Shown: positions 16,450 to 25,117, numbered from the stretch's first letter. The stretch: DNA of 55,075 nt from Phycisphaerales bacterium (GCA_009691705.1 SIAR01000014.1:1-55075), one strand, 5' to 3'. The notes: generated by a model from the sequence alone, not told the origin. Made by a program: numbers and translations.

Positions 16450-18440
16450 GCGCGTGCCTGCACCCCGTGCGCAACTCCCGTGAGTTGCGTGTGGCGCTGC
16501 AGATACTTGAGAACAGTCGTCATGAACGCCGCATGAGACCACGTGAGTGGACTCACCGAGAGATGATCGCCCGAATAAGGGTCAAATTGTTCAGCAAGCA
16601 CACCCGACGGCGATGCGCGGGCGCAGGTCCAGGCCAACAAGTGCTGCGCCTCGGCAAGTTCTTCTTCGCTCTGCGCCTTCTCGATTAGCCACTGCGCATA
16701 CCAGAGTGTTGAGATGATCCACGGATTTCCGGGAACCCGTCCGGTGTCGTACCGCTCGACTTGGTGATATGGATCGCGCTCGTAGCGGGCCATTCCACCG
16801 ATCTGTGTGTGCACCCACAGTCGCTGTCGAATTGTCTGCATGTGCGCGACAACTTGCGGATCGGTCGCAGCAAATGCGTCGAATGCAAAGAGTCCGCAGG
16901 CACTCGCGTCGACTGTGAAGTCAAGGTCGTAGCCCCCCTCAGGCCGCGGCGTCGCCATCCGCGCGAACATGTTGCGTTCAGGACTCCACATGTGGGCAAG
17001 CAGCGCGCTCTTCATGCGGTGGGCGCCATCGCGAAACTCGCTCGCGCGGTCGAGCGCTCCAACTTCGTGCGCGAACTCACTTGCAGCTTTGAGCGCTCCG
17101 ATCGTCGCCGCAACGGTGAAAAGATGCACGCCGTGTCGTTCTTCCCAGAGATCCCACGATGGCATCGGCAGTCCGTTGGAATCGCGGTAGCGCAACATCC
17201 ACGTTGCAGGATCAATCACCAGCGGGTTGTAGAGGTCGCGAATGAACTCAACATCGCGAAAGGTGCGAAAGTGTCGGCGTAGCGCCCACACGACCAGCGC
17301 GGTCTCATCCTGCTGAATCGGAAGAATGCGCTTTCCATCGAGCACCCAGGGATGCCAACTCGAGGCCATCGTTCCCGTCGGGTGGTATTTGTGCAGGAAG
17401 TAGCCAGCACGCTCGATGACGCGCTGTGCGAAACGAAAAAACTCTTGCGAGAGTTCGCTTTGGCCAGCGAGCACAAGCGCATACGAGACAAGCGCACCAT
17501 CGCGTGGCCACATGTATGAATAGGTGTCACCCGCAAATCGGGTGATGTCATAATCGTTGGCGGCGATGATCGCGCCGTCATGGTCGATCTGCGTGCGAAC
17601 GATCAACTCGCTTCGGATGAAGAGATCGCGCACCTCCTTTGGAAGGGGGGAGAAATCGAAATCCTCTTTCGTCGCCCACAACCGCCAATACGCTTCGGTG
17701 CGCGCCATCATGCGCTGCGGAGTCTTGCTGCGCACCTTGTCGTCGAGCGCCTTTACTGCGCCATAGTCTTTGCCGGCGCAGATCCAGTATGTCACCGATG
17801 ACGACTGCCCCGGCGCAAGCACGAGTGAAAACCCGATCGTTGAATCGACCGAACCCTGCGCAATCGCGTTGCGCGAGAGCACGCCATCTTCGGCATCGCG
17901 CCACGTGCCTTCGGCATCGCGGATGCGCTTCTGCCCAGTAGCCCAGGTGTCGACGCCATACGAACGGGCGCCGCATCCATTGAAAAGAAAATAGGTCGCG
18001 TCTTTGTAGTGCACGAGTCCACCCGTCTGTGGGTCGTAGTTCACCGTGTCGCCGATCGCGTTCTCGCCGATCGAAAGATCTTGATGAAAGAAGAGTCGCA
18101 CATCGCGCTGCTGGTTGTGCAGATCAGTCACAGTCACACTTCGAAAGTAGACCGGACTCCAGTAATCCACTGCGTCGCGGCAGAGCAACTCGACCCCGAG
18201 TCGATCGTTGCGAAGTCGAACTTCAGTTACCAGCGAATCTTCAACGTATCGCAGGTCGCGGGTCCATCCTGGTGCTTCGATCCATGCAAACTGCCCATCG
18301 GCCCAGACCCCAAAGCGTTGCAGATGACCGCACGTGTGATTTGGCATGCCAACGTGCGGCCAATAGAGATCGCGCACCCGATAGAGATCGTCAAAGGCAA
18401 CCAGCATTTCTCCGTTGCCGACTGGAAGGTTGCGTGGCAT
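16446..18440 (-). CDS. Glycoside hydrolase family 15 (glucoamylase/trehalase-like)
   Basis: 664 aa from ATG at 18440, 11 bases after the fabF stop; the frame is open upstream into fabF but MPRNLPVGNGEMLVAFD is the expected GH15 N-terminus. A beta-sandwich N-domain (residues ~1-270) precedes an (alpha/alpha)6 barrel. Barrel motifs: FAGDTYSYMWPRDGALVSYAL (substrate WPRD), PIQQDETALVVWAL (acid Glu), LPMPSWDLWEERHGVHLFTVA, and RVPGNPWIISTLWYAQW near the C-terminus. No signal peptide, so it is probably cytoplasmic, acting on glycogen/maltodextrin-type alpha-glucans or trehalose; specificity cannot be fixed by eye. It overlaps the M28 gene by four bases. Sitting downstream of fabF suggests co-transcription rather than a shared pathway. 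Confidence 0.88.
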   Translation of the reverse strand: MPRNLPVGNGEMLVAFDDLYRVRDLYWPHVGMPNHTCGHLQRFGVWADGQFAWIEAPGWTRDLRYVEDSLVTEVRLRNDRLGVELLCRDAVDYWSPVYFRSVTVTDLHNQQRDVRLFFHQDLSIGENAIGDTVNYDPQTGGLVHYKDATYFLFNGCGARSYGVDTWATGQKRIRDAEGTWRDAEDGVLSRNAIAQGSVDSTIGFSLVLAPGQSSSVTYWICAGKDYGAVKALDDKVRSKTPQRMMARTEAYWRLWATKEDFDFSPLPKEVRDLFIRSELIVRTQIDHDGAIIAANDYDITRFAGDTYSYMWPRDGALVSYALVLAGQSELSQEFFRFAQRVIERAGYFLHKYHPTGTMASSWHPWVLDGKRILPIQQDETALVVWALRRHFRTFRDVEFIRDLYNPLVIDPATWMLRYRDSNGLPMPSWDLWEERHGVHLFTVAATIGALKAASEFAHEVGALDRASEFRDGAHRMKSALLAHMWSPERNMFARMATPRPEGGYDLDFTVDASACGLFAFDAFAATDPQVVAHMQTIRQRLWVHTQIGGMARYERDPYHQVERYDTGRVPGNPWIISTLWYAQWLIEKAQSEEELAEAQHLLAWTCARASPSGVLAEQFDPYSGDHLSVSPLTWSHAAFMTTVLKYLQRHTQLTGVAHGVQARA

Positions 18441-18451
18441 TGTGTGGCGCG

Positions 18452-19714
18452 TCAGCCCATCGCGCGTGCAAAGACGAGTGAAGTGTTGTGCCCACCGAAT
18501 CCGAAAGAGTTGTTGATCGCAATCGCAATCGGTTTCTCTTGCGCAGTCTTGGCGACGAAATTCAGATCGAAGTCGTCGCTGGGACAATCGAGATTGACTG
18601 TCGGAGGCAGAACTCCATTCTGAAGCGCCAAGATTGTCGCAATACTCTCGATGCCACCGGCCGCACCAAGGGCGTGACCAGTGACCGATTTGGTTGAACT
18701 CATCGCGAGTTTATAGGCATGCGCACCGAAGAGACGCTTGACGGCTGCAACTTCAGCGGCATCTCCCAGCGGCGTGCTTGTGCCGTGCGCGTTGATGTAT
18801 CCAACGCGGTCAGCAGAAACTTCGGCATCGCCTAGCGCATTCACCATCGCGCGGTGCGCGCCGGCGCCGTGCTCTTCGGGGGCGGCGATGTGATAGGCAT
18901 CGCCCGATGATCCAAAGCCGAGCAATTCTGCATGGATATGTGCGCTGCGGGCTTTGGCGTGCTCGTACTCCTCGAGCACGATGACGGCCGCTCCTTCAGA
19001 GAGCACGAATCCATCGCGGTCTTTGTCGAAGGGACGCGAAGCAATGGTTGGGGCCTCGTTGCGCGTCGAGAGCGCTTTCATCGCCGCGAATGCGCCGATG
19101 CAAAGTGGGGTGACCGCCGCCTCAGCACCGCCAGCCAACATGACATCTGCGTCGCCGCGTTGAATCAAGTGGAATGCAGTTCCGATCGCGTGCGATCCTG
19201 TGGCACATGCCGTCGCTGTTGCAATGTTTGCACCGCGCAGATTGAAGCGAATCGAAACTTGACCAGCGCCAGCGTTTACCATGAGGCGCGGAACAGTGAA
19301 TGGACCGATCTTGCGGTTTCCAGTGGTGATCATTTGGATGACGCCATTCTCGATCGTGCCGATGCCGCCGATTCCTGAGCCGATGGCAACCCCATGGCGG
19401 TAAGGATCACCCGACTGAAAATCGAAGCCAGAGTCGCGTGCGGCTTCGGTTGCAGCGGCGAGCGCGAGCATCGCAAACCGATCGAATCGGCGCATTTCGC
19501 GGCCATCGAGAATGGTTGAGAAGTCGTAGCCGCGCACCTCACCAGCGAATCGCACCCCCCAATCTTCGTTCGCATTGAACAGCGTGATCGAAGCGATACC
19601 GGATCGCCCGTTGACCATGCTATCCCATGTCTCAGCAACACTATTGCCCACCGGGGTGAGTGCACCCAAGCCCGTAACGACGACTCTTCGAAGGGTTATT
19701 GTCCGCAATGCCAT
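18452..19714 (-). CDS. fabF: 3-oxoacyl-[acyl-carrier-protein] synthase II (KAS II)
   Basis: 420 aa, the normal FabF length. Thiolase-fold condensing enzyme that elongates acyl-ACP with malonyl-ACP in type II fatty-acid synthesis. The Cys-His-His triad is visible: Cys170 in TATACATGSHA, His310 in INAHGTSTPLGD and His347 in KSVTGHALGAAGG. The glycine-rich C-terminus NNSFGFGGHN is present. The start MALRTITLRRVVVTGLG matches family starts. It follows acpP by 15 bp on the same strand and is followed by GH15 after 11 bp. acpP-fabF order is the classical arrangement. Confidence 0.97.
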   Translation of the reverse strand: MALRTITLRRVVVTGLGALTPVGNSVAETWDSMVNGRSGIASITLFNANEDWGVRFAGEVRGYDFSTILDGREMRRFDRFAMLALAAATEAARDSGFDFQSGDPYRHGVAIGSGIGGIGTIENGVIQMITTGNRKIGPFTVPRLMVNAGAGQVSIRFNLRGANIATATACATGSHAIGTAFHLIQRGDADVMLAGGAEAAVTPLCIGAFAAMKALSTRNEAPTIASRPFDKDRDGFVLSEGAAVIVLEEYEHAKARSAHIHAELLGFGSSGDAYHIAAPEEHGAGAHRAMVNALGDAEVSADRVGYINAHGTSTPLGDAAEVAAVKRLFGAHAYKLAMSSTKSVTGHALGAAGGIESIATILALQNGVLPPTVNLDCPSDDFDLNFVAKTAQEKPIAIAINNSFGFGGHNTSLVFARAMG

Positions 19715-19729
19715 GCCAGCCGCGCGAAA

Positions 19730-20008
19730 TCAGTTTGCAGACTTCGTCGCGTCGCCCTTTGGACCCGCACCGAAGTTGGCTTTTATGTAGTCGATCGCTG
19801 ATCCGACAGTCTGAATCTTGTCGCTTTGGTCATCTGGAATCGACGTTCCGAATTGGTCTTCGAACTCCATGACGAGTTCGACGATGTCGAGGCTGTCAGC
19901 GTTGAGATCATTCATGAAACTCGACTCACGCTTGATTTCGCTCTTATCGACGCCCATCTGTTCAGCAACGATGGCGATTACCTTCTCTTGAATCTCTGCT
20001 TCTGTCAC
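19730..20008 (-). CDS. acpP: Acyl carrier protein
   Basis: 92 aa; about 12 residues longer than E. coli AcpP because of a polar C-terminal tail ([11 protein letters not shown]). Four-helix ACP fold with the phosphopantetheine attachment site in [14 protein letters not shown] (Ser39). The start is GTG at 20006-20008 with AGGAG about 8 bases upstream. Acidic, as expected. It carries acyl chains for FabD/FabH/FabF/FabG, all encoded within 7 kb. It is transcribed away from fabG; the 184-bp region upstream should contain its promoter, but no strong hexamers are obvious. Confidence 0.96.
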   Translation of the reverse strand: MTEAEIQEKVIAIVAEQMGVDKSEIKRESSFMNDLNADSLDIVELVMEFEDQFGTSIPDDQSDKIQTVGSAIDYIKANFGAGPKGDATKSAN

Positions 20009-20192
20009 GGGTGGCTCCTCAGTTCGGATCGAATGGTTGATATGAGTGAATACTTACGGGGGAAATGTATCGGCGATTGCCGACCATTTGGATGATAACG
20101 AGAATGCACTCTCGCGGGCGACTCTGGCGCGATCATCTCGGTCGTGGTGTCGCATCAATGCGTTGGCGATAGTTGGTTATGATCCCTCGCCC

Positions 20193-20942
20193 TTGAAGGA
20201 ACCAACGACCGAAAAGCGCGTGGCGATTGTCACTGGTGCGAGCCGAGGAATCGGGCGTGCCATTGCATTGCGTTTGGCCGCTGATGGACGCCACGTGGTG
20301 GGCTTTGCACGCAACGTCGAGCACCTCGAGAGTCTGCGCGCCGAAATCATCGCAGCTGGGGGATCGTGTGAAATGACGGCATGCGATGTCGGCGAGGGCG
20401 AAAAACTTGCGCTCGAAATTGAAGCGGTCGCTGAGCGCCATGGTCGCCTCGACATCATTGTGAATAATGCGGGGATTACTCGGGACGGTCTGATCTTGCG
20501 CATGAGCGACGAAGATTTCGACGATGTGGTGCGCGTGAATCTTCGATCTGCATTCGTCGCTTGCCGCACTGCGGCACGTCCGATGATGCGCGGTCGCTTC
20601 GGACGCATCATCAACGTTGGGTCAGTCTCGGGAATCGTCGGAAACGCCGGACAGGCGAATTACTCGGCGGCAAAGGCGGGGCTCATCGGCCTCACGAAAT
20701 CAATCGCCAAAGAACTCGGTGGCAAGGGGATCACCGCAAACGTGATCGCACCAGGATTCATCGACACTGACATGACGACTGCACTTCCAGCAGCCGTGCG
20801 CGAAGGAGTATTGCCAGCGATTCCACTTCGCCGCTTTGGAGTGGGCAACGACATCGCAGCAGCGGTCGCATATCTCAGCTCTGATGAAGCGGGTTACGTC
20901 ACGGGACATGTCTTGTCCGTTGACGGCGGCTTGGCGATGTAA
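20193..20942 (+). CDS. fabG: 3-oxoacyl-[acyl-carrier-protein] reductase
   Basis: 249 aa if started at TTG 20193, which gives the usual short N-terminus before RVAIVTGASRGIGRAIAL; the frame is open back to GTG 20046, so the exact start is uncertain. SDR motifs: TGASRGIG (NADPH binding), NNAG, Ser144 in NVGSVSG, and Tyr157/Lys161 in ANYSAAK. The C-terminus YVTGHVLSVDGGLAM is typical FabG. It reduces 3-oxoacyl-ACP. It lies exactly where fabG belongs in the classical fab operon (between fabD and acpP) but on the opposite strand to all the other fab genes here. A 20-bp tandem array starts eight bases after its stop. Confidence 0.93.
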   Translation: MKEPTTEKRVAIVTGASRGIGRAIALRLAADGRHVVGFARNVEHLESLRAEIIAAGGSCEMTACDVGEGEKLALEIEAVAERHGRLDIIVNNAGITRDGLILRMSDEDFDDVVRVNLRSAFVACRTAARPMMRGRFGRIINVGSVSGIVGNAGQANYSAAKAGLIGLTKSIAKELGGKGITANVIAPGFIDTDMTTALPAAVREGVLPAIPLRRFGVGNDIAAAVAYLSSDEAGYVTGHVLSVDGGLAM

Positions 20943-20950
20943 AAAAACTT

Positions 20951-21050
20951 ATTGCGGTCCGCTTGGCGTTATTGCGGTTCGCTTGGCGTTATTGCGGTTC
21001 GCTTGGCGTTATTGCGGTCCGCTTGGCGTTATTGCGGTCCGCTTGGCCCA
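20951..21050. repeat. Five-copy 20-bp tandem repeat spanning the 3' end of the lipoprotein gene
   Basis: Five head-to-tail 20-bp units at 20951, 20971, 20991, 21011 and 21031, of the form ATTGCGGTCCGCTTGGCGTT. Units 2 and 3 carry C-to-T in GGTTC; the last ends in CCCA instead of CGTT. On the minus strand the fifth unit encodes the C-terminal G-P-S-G-P-Q and the stop TAA lies at the unit 5/4 junction, so the array copies the gene's own end. A run of seven T follows on that strand. It lies between convergent fabG and the lipoprotein gene. There are no spacers, so it is not CRISPR. Confidence 0.97.
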
Positions 21051-21808
21051 CGCACTGGAGGACCCGGCTTGTTCCGCATCGGCGCACCGCCGCCGCCCGC
21101 ACCGCCGCCGCCCCCTCCACCCTCAGAGGCAGGAGCAGATGACTCAGGTGCGTCAGCAGCAACGACATCGGCTTGTGGAATCTCTACTTCTTCATCCGGC
21201 AGATTCGAGTATTTCTCGAAGAGTCCGTTGACGTACTTCTTCCACGACTCAATCGAGTTTTCGCCAGAGATGTGATCCATTATGTCTGCCGGACCGGGGA
21301 ACGCCGTAAAAGTCGCTTCATCGCTTTCGAGTGTGGCATCCCAGAGCAGTGGTTGTTCAGAAGTGCCAGCAGTGACGAGACCAAAGGTCGCGAAACCTTC
21401 GTCGTCGTCTTCGCACTGCACCTCGATAGATTTGATTTGTGCGGTGGTCGTGCTCCATGCACCGTTCTTGGCGAGAGCGTCGATCACCTTGCGATCGAGT
21501 CCGCTCATGTGACCTCCCGCGTAGGCCGAGTCGCCCTTGGCAAAGGCGTTCCAGAAGAGCAAGACAGCGATGCGCTTTTCAGTGGTGTCAGGGGCAAAGT
21601 CTTCGGGCAGATTCACCTTGGGATCGATATTCAATTCAGCCATCAACTCGGCAATCGATCGGACGGTCGGCTCTGGTGGCGGCGGAGGTGGAGGAGTTGG
21701 CATCGCGCGGGCGATCGGTGCTGGCGGCGCCTCGTCTTCTCCGCATGAGGTCAAACCAACACAGGCAATCGCTGTGGCGATCGCGGTCGAGAGAAAAGCA
21801 TCACGCAT
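21029..21808 (-). CDS. Putative lipoprotein of unknown function inside the fab operon
   Basis: 259 aa from ATG at 21808, chosen because the N-terminus then reads as a lipoprotein signal with lipobox L-T-S-C (Cys ~21). An ATG 20 codons upstream (21868) would put a Q/N-rich stretch first. After the Cys there is a Pro-rich linker (APPAP, PPPPPPPEP), then a folded region of ~160 residues with no recognised domain (SIAELMAELNIDP; RIAVLLFWNAFAKGDSAYAGG), then a Gly-rich tail ending GPSGPQ. It overlaps the 3' end of fabD by eight bases. It occupies the slot fabG would fill in the classical operon. Its last codons lie in the 20-bp tandem array. Presumably anchored in a membrane facing the periplasm. 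Confidence 0.75.
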   Translation of the reverse strand: MRDAFLSTAIATAIACVGLTSCGEDEAPPAPIARAMPTPPPPPPPEPTVRSIAELMAELNIDPKVNLPEDFAPDTTEKRIAVLLFWNAFAKGDSAYAGGHMSGLDRKVIDALAKNGAWSTTTAQIKSIEVQCEDDDEGFATFGLVTAGTSEQPLLWDATLESDEATFTAFPGPADIMDHISGENSIESWKKYVNGLFEKYSNLPDEEVEIPQADVVAADAPESSAPASEGGGGGGGAGGGGAPMRNKPGPPVRGPSGPQ

Positions 21809-22805
21809 GTGGAACTGCTGCTGTTGGTTCTTGTTTGGTTGGCTGGTCTGGTTTGTCTGGTTTGTCATGACTCATTACCTCGCAACTTCGATCAATTCGA
21901 CGCATCAGTCCTTTAAGAACACTACCCGGCGCCAACTCGTGCAGCGCAGGGCGTTCGGCGCCGGCGGGAAGTGCCGCAATGAGCGCCGAGATACTCTGCG
22001 CCCATCGTACGGGGTGAACGAGCTGTTCGACGAGAAGTTTTTTCAGCAATTGCGGATCATTCGGGCTGTGAGGTCGCGCAGTGACATTGCTCCAGACGTC
22101 GCATTGGAGCGGATGGAACTCGATAGATTCGAGCGCCTGCTGGAGCGCTTTCGCGGCGGGAGCCATGAGCGGCGAGTGAAACGCACCCGCCACCTGCAGC
22201 TTTGTGGCTCTGCAACCGACGGTGCTGGCGACCTCGAGCGCGCGGTCACACGCGGTGGCATGACCCGAGAGCACGATTTGTCCCGGGGCATTGAAGTTCG
22301 CGCAGACGAGCACGTCACCTTGCGCTGCACCATCGCACACCGCTTGCGCTTGGGCCTCATCCGCACCGATAAGTGCGACCATCCCGCCGCGGCTCGCTTC
22401 CGCAGCAGCTTGCATCACGCGACCGCGCGTTGCGACGAGTTGCAGTCCATCTTCAAATGAAAACGCACCAGCCAGATGCAGTGCGGTGTATTCACCCAGC
22501 GAGAGCCCCGCGCAGGCGTGGATCACTGGTGGATTCGCGCCATGCTGCATCGCATGAAAACTCGCCACCGCACAGGTGTAGAGCGCAGGCTGACTCACAT
22601 CCGTGCGATTGAGCGTTTCGGCGGGACCATCGAAGCAGATTTTCGACAGGGGTGCGCCCGCGATTGATCCAATGGATGTACCCAATACTTCATCAGCCCG
22701 CGCGAAAAGTACTGCGCTCTGGGCGCTCGCGTCAAACCACGCGCGACCCATTCCTATGGCTTGTGCTCCTTGGCCCGGACAGAGAATGACAATCGGAGTG
22801 GTCAT
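21801..22805 (-). CDS. fabD: Malonyl CoA-acyl carrier protein transacylase
   Basis: 334 aa from ATG at 22805, 14 bases after the fabH stop; the reading frame extends upstream into fabH without support. GQGAQ oxyanion motif near the N-terminus, nucleophile Ser102 in CAGLSLGEYTAL (Leu replaces the usual His of GHSLGEY), and catalytic His in VAGAFHSPLM. It transfers malonyl from CoA to ACP. The C-terminus carries an unusual tail, roughly KPDKPDQPTKQEP, encoded by a short 9-bp direct repeat (around 21843-21865). The tail overlaps the next gene's start and may be an extension relative to typical FabD. Confidence 0.95.
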   Translation of the reverse strand: MTTPIVILCPGQGAQAIGMGRAWFDASAQSAVLFARADEVLGTSIGSIAGAPLSKICFDGPAETLNRTDVSQPALYTCAVASFHAMQHGANPPVIHACAGLSLGEYTALHLAGAFSFEDGLQLVATRGRVMQAAAEASRGGMVALIGADEAQAQAVCDGAAQGDVLVCANFNAPGQIVLSGHATACDRALEVASTVGCRATKLQVAGAFHSPLMAPAAKALQQALESIEFHPLQCDVWSNVTARPHSPNDPQLLKKLLVEQLVHPVRWAQSISALIAALPAGAERPALHELAPGSVLKGLMRRIDRSCEVMSHDKPDKPDQPTKQEPTAAVPHA

Positions 22806-22819
22806 GCGTCGAGGTTTTT

Positions 22820-23824
22820 CTAGACCCGCCAAACCCCGCTTGCCCACGTCAATCCACCGCCGAATGCGACCATCACAAATGGACGCTCTTTTTCAATCTT
22901 GCCTGCCCGCCAGAGTTGATCGAGGCAGAGTCCAACGCTGCCGGCCGAACTGTTGCCGAAGCGATCGATATTGATGTAAACCTTTTCGTGGGGCAGTCCA
23001 AGTTTTTCACGCGCAGACTCGATGATGCGAATGTTGGACTGATGGCAGATCACTTGGCCGACACTCTCGGGGGTGAGCCCAGTCTTGTGCATTGCGTCTT
23101 CAATGACATCTCGAAACTTCGTCACGGCAAATCGAAAGACCTCTTTGCCGTTCATGCGCAGATGACCGAGCGCGATTGGATTGTCGATGTCACTTACTGG
23201 AACTTCTTGCAGTCGGCGCGGGATGTAGAGCGAGCTCCATCCGCTGCCATCCGATCCCATCGTGCTGTACATGCAGCCAATTCTCGGATCGGGATCGCGC
23301 GTCAAGATCGCTGCGCCCGCGGCATCTCCAAAGAGAATCGAGACGGTCCGATCTGAGTAGTCGACGATCGAACTCATGCACTCTGCGCCGACCACACCAA
23401 TCGAGCGAAACTGCCCCGATTGAATGAGCGCCTGGGCGAGATTGATGCTGTATACAAATCCACAACAGGCGGCCGAGAGATCAAAGGCAGCGGCCGGGAC
23501 CGCGCCAAGAGCTGCACCAACCCGGGCAGCGACCGATGGACAAGTCATCTCTGCCGTGACGGTTCCAACGATGATGAGATCGAGGTCAGATCCCTTCATT
23601 TCAGCCGCGTCGAGCGCGTTCTTGAGCGCATCGCGCGCCATCGTGAAAGTGCCTTCGGTCGAGAGGTCGCAGACTCGACGTTCGTGAATGCCAGTGCGCT
23701 GGACGATCCACTCATCATTGGTATCAACGAGTTTCGAGAGATCTTCGTTTGTGAGTCGGCGCTCTGGGACGCACGATCCTGTGCCGCGGATGCGGACGCC
23801 GAAGGGCTGCACGCTCTGCGTCAT
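22820..23824 (-). CDS. fabH: 3-oxoacyl-[acyl-carrier-protein] synthase III (KAS III)
   Basis: 334 aa. Initiates fatty-acid synthesis by condensing acyl-CoA with malonyl-ACP. Catalytic Cys120 in FDLSAACCGF, His261 in ICHQSNIRI and Asn291 in RFGNSSAGSV form the KAS III triad; GTGSCVPERRLTNEDL is the typical N-terminal motif. Its ATG overlaps the plsX stop (ATGA), so the two are probably translationally coupled. Part of rpmF-plsX-fabH-fabD. Confidence 0.97.
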   Translation of the reverse strand: MTQSVQPFGVRIRGTGSCVPERRLTNEDLSKLVDTNDEWIVQRTGIHERRVCDLSTEGTFTMARDALKNALDAAEMKGSDLDLIIVGTVTAEMTCPSVAARVGAALGAVPAAAFDLSAACCGFVYSINLAQALIQSGQFRSIGVVGAECMSSIVDYSDRTVSILFGDAAGAAILTRDPDPRIGCMYSTMGSDGSGWSSLYIPRRLQEVPVSDIDNPIALGHLRMNGKEVFRFAVTKFRDVIEDAMHKTGLTPESVGQVICHQSNIRIIESAREKLGLPHEKVYINIDRFGNSSAGSVGLCLDQLWRAGKIEKERPFVMVAFGGGLTWASGVWRV

Positions 23825-24837
23825 GCGACGAGGTGGGGGGCAGTGGCGAGGCGCTTCACGATCAAATCGTTCACGCCGAGATCGACAAAGTTATGCGCAC
23901 GGCGAACCGCATTCGTGATCGTGCGCGCAACGCTTGATCCGTGCGAGATGAGGCAGACGCCATTGACGCCCAGCAGCGGCGCGCCACCATGCTCGTGGTA
24001 GTCGTACTTCGCGTAGAGACTCTTCACAACTGGCTCGAGGCGCAGAGCGAGGGTTGGATCAATCGCGCCTACTTCTTTAGCAAGCGCCTTGAAGATTCCC
24101 GACGAGAGGCCTTCTGCCAACTTCAGCATGACGTTGCCGACGATTCCGTCGGTGATTACGACATCAGCTTCGCCGTTGAAAACTCCGCGCCCTTCGACAA
24201 ATCCAGTGAAGTTCAGGCCATCGGTGGCGCGAAGCAGGTCGCGGGCATCGCGCACTTCTTGCGTTCCCTTTTGCTCTTCACCGCCGACATTCATGAGTGC
24301 AACGCGGGGGTTCTTGATGCCGAGCACCTTCTGCGCGTAGATGTCGCCCATGACTCCGTACTGCGCCAAATGGCTTGCCTTTGGCTCGATGTTTGCACCG
24401 ACGTCGATCAAGACGATTGGACCGGCAAACGTTGGAACGGTCACTGCGATGCCTGGGCGAATCACGCCATCGAGTCGGCGCATATACAGTTGAGCAGCAG
24501 CGACGCATGCGCCCGTGTTGCCAGCAGAGATGATCGCCGCGAGGCAGTTGTCGCGCTTGGGAGACGCCATCCGCGCCATGACCACGATCGAAGAGTCTTT
24601 CTTCGCGCGAACAGCATCCACCGGCGGTTCGTCCATCCCGATGACTTCGGTGGTGGCGACGATTTCGATTTGGGAGCGGTCGATTCGCCGTTCGTCGAGT
24701 GCTTCGTTGATGATGGCGCCATCGCCGAAAAGCACGAGTTGATCCTCTGGCTTGAGGTGACTCAACGCCAAAAAGCAGCCCTTTAATATCTCAGCGGGGG
24801 CGTTGTCGCCGCCCATTACGTCGACGCCAATGCGCAT
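23821..24837 (-). CDS. plsX: Phosphate acyltransferase
   Basis: 338 aa. Makes acyl-phosphate from acyl-ACP for phospholipid synthesis; soluble, membrane-associating. Motifs: N-terminal RIGVDVMGGDNAP, DAVRAKKDSSIVVMARM, ISAGNTGA, LIDVGANIEPKASHLAQYG, NVGGEEQKGTQ and GVNGVCLISHGSS. Full length with a canonical start. It begins 10 bp after the rpmF stop and overlaps fabH by four bases. Confidence 0.97.
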   Translation of the reverse strand: MRIGVDVMGGDNAPAEILKGCFLALSHLKPEDQLVLFGDGAIINEALDERRIDRSQIEIVATTEVIGMDEPPVDAVRAKKDSSIVVMARMASPKRDNCLAAIISAGNTGACVAAAQLYMRRLDGVIRPGIAVTVPTFAGPIVLIDVGANIEPKASHLAQYGVMGDIYAQKVLGIKNPRVALMNVGGEEQKGTQEVRDARDLLRATDGLNFTGFVEGRGVFNGEADVVITDGIVGNVMLKLAEGLSSGIFKALAKEVGAIDPTLALRLEPVVKSLYAKYDYHEHGGAPLLGVNGVCLISHGSSVARTITNAVRRAHNFVDLGVNDLIVKRLATAPHLVA

Positions 24838-24846
24838 CGGGCTTTA

Positions 24847-25032
24847 TCAGGCGCTGGCCTGGAAACCCTTGAGTTGCAGGCCAGGACGCACGTAACCGCA
24901 TGACGAGCACGCATGGTGCGGTCGGCGGGTCGCACCGCAGTTTGGGCAGCTGACCGTGTGTGCAGCGCGCAACGCCTGATGGTTGCGTCGGCGGCGGGTT
25001 CGTCCGGGTGATGTTCGAAGTACTGGATTCAT
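24847..25032 (-). CDS. rpmF: 50S ribosomal protein bL32
   Basis: 61 aa. Basic N-terminus ([17 protein letters not shown]) followed by a zinc ribbon with Cys29/Cys32 (CPNC) and Cys42/Cys45 (CSSC), typical of the zinc-binding C+ form of L32. The N-terminus begins [15 protein letters not shown] instead of the usual MAVPKRRTSKSR. First gene of the operon rpmF-plsX-fabH-fabD, an order conserved in many bacteria. A strong promoter lies 42-69 bases upstream. Confidence 0.93.
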   Translation of the reverse strand: MNPVLRTSPGRTRRRRNHQALRAAHTVSCPNCGATRRPHHACSSCGYVRPGLQLKGFQASA

Positions 25033-25073
25033 GTTGTGTGGTCCTCGAGATTGCCCGAAGGGGCAGATTCGGC

Positions 25074-25101
25074 AGTCTAGCCAAGATCAACAAACTGTCA
25101 A
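25074..25101 (-). promoter_or_regulatory. Sigma70-type promoter of the rpmF-plsX-fabH-fabD operon
   Basis: On the minus strand TTGACA (25101-25096), a 16-base spacer and TAGACT (25079-25074). The -35 hexamer is perfect consensus. Predicted start near 25067, leaving a leader of about 35 bases before the rpmF ATG at 25032. Confidence 0.7.
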
Positions 25102-25117
25102 GGAATTGGCGGCAGAG

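Noticed and set aside
20951-21050. 20-bp tandem array as a CRISPR
   Set aside because: Units are directly adjacent with no spacers, and no cas gene is present; it is a simple tandem repeat.
23941-24786. Plus-strand 281-codon frame over plsX
   Set aside because: plsX on the minus strand is full length with all family motifs; the opposite frame is a shadow.
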